Below, piece by piece: positions 57,650 through 64,000 of a stretch of 64,000 nt of DNA. The notes below the pieces were generated by a model. That model was not told the DNA's origin. It did not search any database and was given only the letters and a program-made list of their open reading frames with translations. Numbering within the stretch: the stretch's first letter is position 1; the number at the start of each line of letters is the position of its first letter. Position numbers and translations under genes: made by a program. This DNA comes from Pseudolysinimonas kribbensis (GTDB lineage Bacteria > Actinomycetota > Actinomycetes > Actinomycetales > Microbacteriaceae): the NCBI RefSeq assembly GCF_030161895.1, contig NZ_BSVB01000001.1, forward strand, positions 1,488,001 to 1,552,000, written 5' to 3'.

Positions 57650-58994
57650 GAGCCGGCGAGGTCCTTCAGGTAGAAGGCCTGGATCGCCTTGGCGAAATCG
57701 GCCGGCGTCATCTTGTCGGTCAGCAGCAGCTGCTCATCCGGCTGCAAGGCGCCCTGGTAGATGCCCGACGTGGTGTTGGCGATGAAGTCGGTGAATCCGT
57801 CGTCCTTGCCGACGGTCGCCGACAGCTCCAGCGCCTTCTCGATCAGGCTCCCCTTCTCGACGCTCGGGAGCTTCTGGGCGGGGTCGCCCCGGGCGAGGCG
57901 CCCGTCACGTCGACGACGATCTGGCGCGCCTTCGCGTTGGTGGCGATCCAGTTCAGGAAGTAGAGCGTCGTGTCGTGGTGCGTGGACTTCGCGGGGACGG
58001 CGAACGTGTTGCCGGTTCCCATCGCGACGTACTTGTCGCCCTTCTTGACCGGCGGCGCGAGGAAGAACTGCGCGCCGTCCTTGCCGAGGGCCTTCTGGAC
58101 GTTCGCCGCGTCCCAGTTGCCGTCCCACATGAACAGCCCCTGGCCCGCCGAGAAGTTCGCGACCATCGTCGTGTAGTTGATGGCGTTCACGTCGGGCGGC
58201 AGGTAGCCCTTCTTGGCCCAGTCCTGGAAGACCGTCGCGCCCTTGACCACGGCCGGCGTGTCGAAGGTGGCCCCCGGCTTGTTGAACATCCAGTCGATGA
58301 GCTTCTGCTTGTCGCCGTACTGGTTGATGAGAGCCTGCAGCGTGAAGGTGCCGACGCCGTCCTGCATGCCCGTCTGGACCGGCAGCACCCCGGCGTCCTT
58401 GGCCTTCTGCAGGTCGGCCTCGAGCTCGTCGAGCGTCTGCGGGACCGCGGTGATCCCGACCTTGTCGGCGAGCTTCTGGTTCATGTAGATGCCGGTGACG
58501 CTGTAGCCGATGCCGAACTGCCAGAGCGAGCCCTCACCGCGCACGCCGGCCTTGGTCATCCGCGCGGGAGCGAGCTGCCCGGCGGAGAACTTGTTCCAGC
58601 CGTAGGCGTCGAAGTAGGGATCCAGGTTGGTCAGCAGCCCGTCCTTGACGTTGGACCCGAGGGTGGCCAGACGGATGAGGTCGGGAGCGTCGGCGCTCGC
58701 CATGAGCCGCGGCGCGTTGGCGAGCAGGTTCTGGAAGCTGTCGCGCACGATCTTGAACTTCACGTTGGGGTGCTGCTTGGTGAACTCGGCGGCCAGCTTC
58801 GAGGTGACGGGGAACCCGGTCTCGTCCTGGATCTTGAGCGTCACCTTCTTCGTGGTGAGCGTCGTGCTGACCTTGCCGGTCTGCGCGGCGCCGCCGCCGC
58901 TGCTGCCCGGGGCGCAGCCGGCGAGCGCCAACAACGCGACGACCGCGCCGACCGCAATGGTCGTGGCGCGGGTCGCCGCTGGGGAATGCCTCAT
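57646..58994 (-). CDS. Sugar ABC substrate-binding lipoprotein, frameshifted, cluster B
   Basis: About 449 residues. Sec lipoprotein signal TIAVGAVVALLALAGC with lipobox LAGC near residue 27. Family 1 solute-binding features: VTSKLAAEFTKQHPNVKFKI, GIGYSVTGIYMNQKLADKVG, GLFMWDGNWDAANVQKALG. One slip near 57890 (VTGASPGA to DPAQKLPSVEKG). First gene of the cluster B minus operon and divergent from LacI-B. Confidence 0.9.
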
Positions 58995-59061
58995 GGTGGA
59001 CTCCTTCGTCGAATCGTCGGAACAACTCTCGGCCCGGACCGGTTTCGCCTGTCCGATATGC

Positions 59062-59079
59062 TGCTAAATGGTTTTAGCA
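59062..59079. promoter_or_regulatory. LacI-type operator of cluster B
   Basis: TGCTAAATGGTTTTAGCA, an 18-bp dyad with outer arms TGCTAAA/TTTAGCA matched but for the centre, 68 bases upstream of the binding-protein start and within the divergent LacI-B promoter region. Same length and arms as the cluster A site. Confidence 0.75.
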
Positions 59080-59176
59080 CTAGGTAGTGTGCGGGGCGGA
59101 CGAGGCCATGTCAAGGCGGGTCGCCGGCGCCGGCGGCTGCCCCGCACCAACTACGCTGCGAATCGGAGGACTCGGG

Positions 59177-60224
59177 ATGACGGTCAAGCGGGTCACTCTG
59201 GCGGATGTCGCCCGTCGAGCCGGAGTCTCGCCCACGGCCGCATCCATGATCCTCAACGGCAAGCCGGACACCCGCCTCTCGGCCGACGCGCACGCGCGGG
59301 TGAATGCCGCGGCGCGGGACCTGGGCTACCGGCCGAACATCGGCGCGCGCGCCCTGCGCACCGACCGCACCTACACGATCGGCTTCATCTCCGACGTCGT
59401 CGCCACAACACGATTCGCGAGCGGACTCATCAAGGGTGCGCTCGAGGAGGCGGAGAGCGCCGGCCACGTCGTGCTCGTGCTCGAGACGGGGGCGAGCCCG
59501 CCCGCGAGACCGAGGCGATCGAGGCGGTCCTCGACCGGCAGGTCGACGGGGTCATCTTCGCCACGATGCGCGCGCGCGAGCTCTACGTGCCCGAGGTGCC
59601 GCGCTCGACCTCCGTGGTCATGCTGAACGCGACGAACGACCGCTATCCGATCGCGGTGCTGCCCGACGAGGAGCGCGGGGGCGCGCCGCGGTCGACGCTC
59701 TCGCGGGAGCGGGTCACCGCACGGGCATCGCCCTCATCGGGCAGAACCAGGTTGTCGAGCGCGACCTCTTCCGGTCGGCGACCGTCGAGCGCCGGGTTCG
59801 CGGCATCCGCGGCCGCATGGACGAGCTGGGCCTCGCGTTCGTCGCGGAGGAGTCCTGCTGGGAGTGGGAGCCCGACAACGGCTACGACGTGACCTCGCGG
59901 CTGCTGGAGCGGCGCGACGACGTGCGGGCCCTGCTCTGCATGAACGACCGGTTGGCCTTCGGCGCCTACCAGGCCCTGAGCGAGCACGGCCTGCGGGCCG
60001 GCTCCGACGTGTCGGTCGTCTCCTTCGACAACGACGAGCTCGCGGCCTACCTGCGACCCGGTCTCACGACCGTGTCGCTGCCGCACGAGGAGATGGGGCG
60101 GGAGGCGGTGCGTCTCCTGCTCGCCGCCGCCCCGGAGCCGGGCGAGTACCTCGTGCCGATGCCGCTGATCGAACGCAGCTCCGTCGTCGACACGGCGCCG
60201 CCCTCATCCGCGAGCAGCGGTTGA
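59177..60224 (+). CDS. LacI-family transcriptional repressor, cluster B, frameshifted
   Basis: About 349 residues. HTH VTLADVARRAGVSPTAASMIL, hinge AHARVNAAARDLGYRPNIGA, and sensor domain ALLCMNDRLAFGAYQALSEHG, SVVSFDNDELAAYLRPGLT. Slips near 59500 (before RETEAIEAVLDRQVDG) and near 59715 (before HRTGIALIGQNQ). Clear paralogue of LacI-A. GGAGGACTCGGG precedes the ATG. Its last 21 bases overlap the convergent third LacI gene. Confidence 0.9.
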
Positions 60225-61204
60225 CGATCGCACGACCAGAGACGTCGCGAGCTCGAACCGCACGACGGACCCCACCGGCGGGCGGCCGCCGCGATTGGCC
60301 AGAAGCAGCCGCATGGCCGCGGAGCCCATCTCCGTGAGGGGCTGGCGCACCGTGGTCAGGGTCGGTGTCGCCCATCCGGCCTCGGGCACGTCGTCGAAGC
60401 CGATCACGCTGAGGTCGTCGGGGATCCGCAGCCCCAGATCCTTCGCCGCGTCGTAGACGCCGAGCGCCATGAGGTCCGAGCACGCGAAGACGGCGGTCGG
60501 ACGGCCCGGACCGCGCAGGATTCCGAGCGCCTGGCGGTGCGCGTCGGCGCGGCGCCAGTCGGCGAAGCCGATGCGGATCGAGGCATCCGGGACCACGGAG
60601 CGGAAGCCGTCGATCCGTGCCTTGCTGTAGCGATGGTGGCGGTGGCCGCCGATGACGGCGAGGGCGGAATGGCCGAGCCCCGCGAGGTGCTCGGCCGCGG
60701 ACCGCCCGCCCTCCCAGTTCGTGACGCCGACCGTCGGCACATCCCGCGGCGGGGGCTCATCGGGTCGATGAGCACGATCGGGATGCGCGCCCGCCGCAGG
60801 GCGGCGAGCTCCGAGGGCGCGGGGTCGACGAGCATGATGACGGCACCCTCGGACGGGCGGCGCAGCAGCCGGGTCACCCAATCCCTCCCCGACCGGGCGA
60901 TCGTGATGACCACGTCGGTGCCCGCGGCCGTCGCCGCATCCTCCACACCGGTCAGCACGCCGTTGGCCCAGGTGCCCTCGACGTCGCTGATCACCAGGTC
61001 GACCAGCGGCGGCAGAGGGGTCAGCCGGGCCGGGCGCTGGTCGGCGCCGCCATAGCCCAGCTGGTGCGCAGCGTCCAGCACGCGACGGCGCATCGCGGTC
61101 GAGACGTCGGTGCGGCCGCGCATGACCTTCGACGCGGTCGGCACCGACGTCGATGCGAGTGCCGCGACGTCGGCGAGGGTCACCCGGCGTTCGGTGGAGG
61201 CCAT
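60204..61204 (-). CDS. LacI-family transcriptional repressor, frameshifted
   Basis: About 333 residues. HTH VTLADVAALASTSVPTASKVM at the N-terminus, hinge AMRRRVLDAAHQLGYGG, then a sensor domain with LVDLVISDVEGTWANGVLTG and FACSDLMALGVYDAAKDLGL, SVIGFDDVPEAGWATPTLT. One slip in the G5 run near 60752 (LIDPMS to PRDVPTVGVTN). Divergent from the binding protein at 61348; two TTGCGCAA dyads lie between them. More distant from LacI-A and LacI-B than they are from each other. Confidence 0.9.
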
Positions 61205-61221
61205 CGCGCGATGCTATCGAG

Positions 61222-61318
61222 TTTGCGCAAAGTGTCGGCCGCCCCGGTCGATCGGGCGGGTTCTGCTGGCAGCATCCTGAGCACAGGGCCCGCCGAGAGC
61301 GCCGGATGATTGCGCAAT
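61222..61318. promoter_or_regulatory. Two TTGCGCAA palindromes, LacI operators
   Basis: TTTGCGCAAA at 61222-61231 and ATTGCGCAAT at 61309-61318, both perfect 10-bp palindromes with the central CG typical for LacI proteins, 87 bases apart (about eight helical turns), between the divergent LacI and binding-protein genes. The spacing would suit looping. Confidence 0.7.
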
Positions 61319-61347
61319 GCGGGCCCCTTCGACGACGAAGGGACATC

Positions 61348-62644
61348 ATGACCACCACCCCCGGCTGACCCGCCGATCGCTGCTGCTCGGATCGGCCGCG
61401 GTCGGCCTGACGGCCGCACTCGCCGCGTGCGCTCCCGGATCGGGCGGAGGCCAGGCCCTCAAGTTCTGGAACATGCCCTGGGGCGGCACGGCGTTCAATC
61501 CGCTCGACAAGAAGATCTCCGAGGCGTTCAGTCCGAAGAAGGGGCTGCCCCGTGTGACCTACCAGACGGTGCAGTGGGCGGACTTCGTCACCACGTTCGC
61601 CTCGGCGATCGCCGCCAACACGGGGCCGGCCGTCAGCAGCGGCAGCGGCACCCAGGCGTTCCAGTTCGCGACCGAGGACAAGATCGCCCCGGCCGACGAC
61701 CTGCTCGACTCGTGGAAGAAGAACGGACTGTACGACGACTTCCTGCCGGGTCTGCTCGGCACCATGAAGACGTCGCAGGGCTACGTCGCGATCCCGTACA
61801 ACCTCGACATGCGCGCCCTCTGGTACAGCAAGCCGCTGCTCGAGAAGGCCGGGGTCGAGCCGCCCAAGGACTGGCAGACCTACCTCGACGCGTGCGAGGC
61901 GCTCAAGAAGATCGGCGCATACGGGTTCGGGATCGCGTCGGGCAAGAACGGGAACGGCTTCCAGATCCTCGTGGGGCTGCTCATCAACAACGGGGGCGGG
62001 CTCTTCGACGAGGAGCAGAAGCCGCGCTGCGTGACGCCGGAGAACATCCAGGCCCTCGAGTTCGTCGTCGAGATGATCCGGAAGGGCTACGTCGACCCGG
62101 GCAGCGCGGGATACTCGACCGACAACGCGCAGGCGCAGTGGAAGGCCGACCGCTTCGCGATGGGCTACGAGGGCCGGGCCTCGCATCCAACCTGGGCGGC
62201 AGGTTCGCCAGCGACGTCGTGATCGGGGACCCGCTGGTGGGGGCGACCGGCAAGAAGGGCGCGCTGTACTTCCCGAATAACATCATGATGTACAAGCACA
62301 CCCCGAGTCAGAAGGACTCCGAGGACTTCCTGACCTACTACTACGAGAACATGGCGCCGCTGTGGACCAAGCACACGGGCATCGGCCTGCCTGTGCTGAA
62401 GTCGATCGCCGAGACGCCGGAGTTCTCGTCCGACGCCAACGCGGCCAAGCTCATCTCGGTGTGGCAGCCGATCTGCAAGACCTGGGCCGCTCCCGGCGGC
62501 GACGCCCTGTTCGCGAACGTGACGATCGTCGACAGCACACCCGCGATGACGGACTGGGCGCAGTCGCTGCTGTCGCTGAAGGAGACCCCGAAGGAGTCGC
62601 TGACCACGCTGCAGGCCAAGCTCGAGGCGAGCCTCAAGAAGTAG
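61348..62644 (+). CDS. Sugar ABC substrate-binding lipoprotein (Tat-like signal), frameshifted
   Basis: About 432 residues. The ATG at 61348 (AAGGGA upstream) reads MTTTP and, after a slip in a C5 run, LTRRSLLLGSAAVGLTAAL to the lipobox LAAC; an unrepaired frame can start at 61317. Mature domain: LKFWNMPWGGTAFNPLDKKI, YNLDMRALWYSKPLLEKAGV. A second slip near 62185 (MGYEG to LASNLGGRFASDV). No permease gene follows in the window: after it come only a gene remnant and a tRNA, so its transport partners are elsewhere or lost. Confidence 0.88.
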
Positions 62645-62717
62645 AACGACGCCGGCACGAGCACGCTCAGATTCCAGGGCGGCATCAACGTGCCGGATCC
62701 CCGCCGGACGCCGGGGC

Positions 62718-62821
62718 CGGCCGGATGACCTCGCCGCGTGACGGCGTTCCTCGCGTCCGCGGCATCGGACTAGGTCTCGGGCGTCATCATCCCCGTCGAC
62801 GGCGGCTGGCTCGCGCGCTGA
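62718..62821 (+). pseudogene. C-terminal remnant of a short-chain dehydrogenase
   Basis: Read with one base restored near 62737, this encodes PDDLAAVTAFLASAASD, a TAG at 62771, then VSGVIIPVDGGWLAR and TGA. That is the standard SDR C-terminus (...FLAS..S.YVTG..IPVDGG...), with the stop replacing the usual Tyr codon. The rest of the gene is absent. The 250 bases between the binding protein and the tRNA hold nothing else recognisable. Confidence 0.65.
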
Positions 62822-62894
62822 GTGCCCGCGCATCGTAGCCCGACGAGACCGACGCCACGGACCCGCACATCCCACCGACCGGGGATTTTCTTGC

Positions 62895-62983
62895 GGAGAC
62901 GGAGGGATTTGAACCCTCGGACCCCCAGGAGGGGTCTCCACCTTAGCAGGGTGGTGCACTCGACCGGACTATGCGACGTCTCC
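62895..62983 (-). tRNA. tRNA-Ser (anticodon GCU)
   Basis: An 89-base tRNA on the minus strand. The acceptor stem pairs GGAGACG with CGTCTCC; the anticodon stem CCACC/GGTGG encloses the loop CTGCTAA with anticodon GCT; a long class-II variable arm (GACCCCTCCTGGGGGTC) marks serine; the T arm is GAGGGTTCAAATCCCTC. The CCA end is not encoded. tRNA-Ser genes are frequent integration targets, but no duplicated 3' end was noticed here. Confidence 0.95.
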
Positions 62984-63010
62984 CGGTTGCGTCAGCAACT
63001 ATAGCGGCTG

Positions 63011-63048
63011 CCGGATGGCGCCCCGTCGTGGGAGGGGGCGCCATCCGG
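63011..63048 (-). terminator. Strong intrinsic-type hairpin
   Basis: CCGGATGGCGCCCC and GGGGCGCCATCCGG form a perfect 14-bp stem with a 10-base loop, ten bases downstream of the stop of the minus-strand esterase-like gene and upstream of the tRNA in the same direction. There is no long T-run, as is usual in high-GC actinobacteria. Confidence 0.8.
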
Positions 63049-63057
63049 ACCCGGATC

Positions 63058-64000
63058 TCAGCTGCCGGCGTTGATGTTCAGCACCAGCTGCTCCGCGGCC
63101 GCGACCAGGGCACGCGACGGCGCGGCACCGAGCTTGCCGGCCGCTGCGAGGTCGCGCACCTGCGACACGAAGGCCTCGAGCTGGTCGACCGCCTGGGCCT
63201 TCTTGCCCTTGTCGAGCTGCTTCGCGGCGTGGTCCAGCTTCACCGTCAGGGCGTTCGTGAGACCGCCGTTCAGGTGCGCCCCCGCGACCGCGCTCTTCAG
63301 GCCCGCGAGCTCCGAGTCGAAGCCGGCGAAGTACCAGCCGCTCGCGCCGGCGATGCCGTCGGTGCCGCCCGTGATCCCGTTGTAGCCGCCCCAGTAATAG
63401 TCGTACGGGCTCTCGGTCTGACCGTTCGAGACCTTGAGCGCGTACGGGTCGGTGTTCAGTTGCGTCGCGTCGGCGGCCGTGACCGTCGACGTGCCGTAGA
63501 GGAAGTCACTCAGGTAGCGACCCTCGGGCGCGGCCGGAGCCGCACCGTGGGGGTCGCCCGCCGACACGTACTTGCCGATGTTGAACTTGACGTAGTCCGA
63601 CCCGTTCACCCCGAGGTTGTCGTAGACGCTCTTGGCGATCTCGAGGCTCATGTTGTCGGTGTCCGCGCCGTCGTTGTAGTCGTTCAGGTTGGTGTCGATG
63701 ATGATCGCGCGGTCGGGCGCGAGCGTCGCCACCAGGTCGGCCTGATCGAACGGCAGCCGAATGTAGTCGCCGTAGCCGTACGAGCCGTCCTCGTGCGTGT
63801 ACTCGTGGCCGTACGGCAGGAAGTGCCGGAACAGCTCGGTCTCGCGCACCCGGTTGTGCCGGTACGAATTGCCGGGCCCTCGGTGCCGTGCGACACGACC
63901 GTGTCGGCGCCCGGGTTGTCGTACGCCGTACCGGCGAAGTCGAACTCCTGGCCCTGGGCGTTGTAACGCCAGTTCGCCGGGCCGGTCGCCCCCGCGCCGC
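63058..64000 (-). CDS. Secreted esterase-like protein with C-terminal FIMAH-type domain, partial
   Basis: The 3' part of a gene that runs off the window. The visible catalytic-domain end, NSYRHNRVRETELFRHFLPY, YIRLPFDQADLVATLAPDRA and IIIDTNLNDYNDG, resembles the C-terminal half of CE15 glucuronoyl-esterase-type alpha/beta hydrolases (PFDQ, APR-like). After a Gly-rich linker, the last 70 residues (VKLDHAAKQLDKGKKAQAVD then LEAFVSQVRDLAAAGKL) form the helical FIMAH-type repeat found at the C-termini of secreted actinobacterial enzymes. One slip near 63877. The catalytic family call is moderate, the C-terminal domain call good. Confidence 0.65.
   Translation of the reverse strand, partial: RRGGDRPGELALQRPGPGVRLRRYGVRQPGRRHGRVARHRGPGNSYRHNRVRETELFRHFLPYGHEYTHEDGSYGYGDYIRLPFDQADLVATLAPDRAIIIDTNLNDYNDGADTDNMSLEIAKSVYDNLGVNGSDYVKFNIGKYVSAGDPHGAAPAAPEGRYLSDFLYGTSTVTAADATQLNTDPYALKVSNGQTESPYDYYWGGYNGITGGTDGIAGASGWYFAGFDSELAGLKSAVAGAHLNGGLTNALTVKLDHAAKQLDKGKKAQAVDQLEAFVSQVRDLAAAGKLGAAPSRALVAAAEQLVLNINAGS

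Noticed and set aside
62895-62983. tRNA as a proven integration (att) site
   Set aside because: No repeated 3' tRNA end or integrase gene is visible in the window.

Overview
This is a very GC-rich segment of an actinobacterial chromosome. Gene styles (GTG starts, dense ATGA/GTGA/TGATG overlaps, Tat/lipoprotein sugar-binding proteins, many LacI/TetR/ROK regulators) fit a soil- or plant-associated member of the Microbacteriaceae or a close relative; that placement is inference. No rRNA, CRISPR array or insertion sequence was seen. The only RNA gene is a tRNA-Ser(GCU) at 62895-62983. A caution for every reader: more than 40 genes or gene parts continue in another frame after a single-base slip, usually in a short G or C run. 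Because essential-type and accessory genes are hit alike and the protein is otherwise intact on both sides, I read these mostly as sequence errors. I give each gene its full reconstructed span and state where the slip lies.

Layout. 44-5923: TetR regulator and a minus-strand operon (flavin monooxygenase, RidA, DUF1028, M20 peptidase, amidohydrolase) for a nitrogen-containing compound. 5990-10340: an accessory island of small unknown genes, a secreted protein, gene remnants, an octapeptide-repeat protein and two long perfect palindromes. 10359-15930: LysR regulator divergent from an NCS1 permease, aldehyde dehydrogenase and GMC oxidoreductase. 15934-23321: a six-gene minus-strand operon (Gfo/Idh dehydrogenase, TIM-barrel isomerase, spermidine-type ABC importer) divergent from a ROK regulator. 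23426-29672: APC permease plus nitrilase, aldo/keto reductase, Mug glycosylase, alpha/beta hydrolase with divergent TetR, and a thymidylate-synthase-like protein.

29600-33581 is the most striking region: a tightly overlapped murF-vanH-vanA-vanX operon, that is, the enzymes that replace D-Ala-D-Ala by D-Ala-D-Lac in peptidoglycan precursors and remove D-Ala-D-Ala, which gives glycopeptide resistance. No VanR/VanS pair lies in the window. 33720-36342 is a small TetR regulon (FAD oxidase, TetR, membrane protein) with three matching operator sites. 36408-37655 pairs a CDGSH iron-sulfur protein with an iron-containing redox enzyme. 38192-44823 holds membrane proteins, a diacylglycerol-kinase-type enzyme and an Nramp-related transporter operon with a lipoprotein and two PRC-barrel proteins.

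44849-60224 contains two paralogous carbohydrate clusters, each with a LacI regulator divergent from a binding protein, two permeases and a GH32/GH43/GH68-like glycosidase; they share an 18-bp operator. 60204-62644 is a third LacI regulator divergent from a further sugar-binding lipoprotein. The window closes with a short-chain dehydrogenase remnant, the tRNA, a strong terminator and the 3' part of a secreted esterase-like protein with a C-terminal FIMAH-type helical domain.
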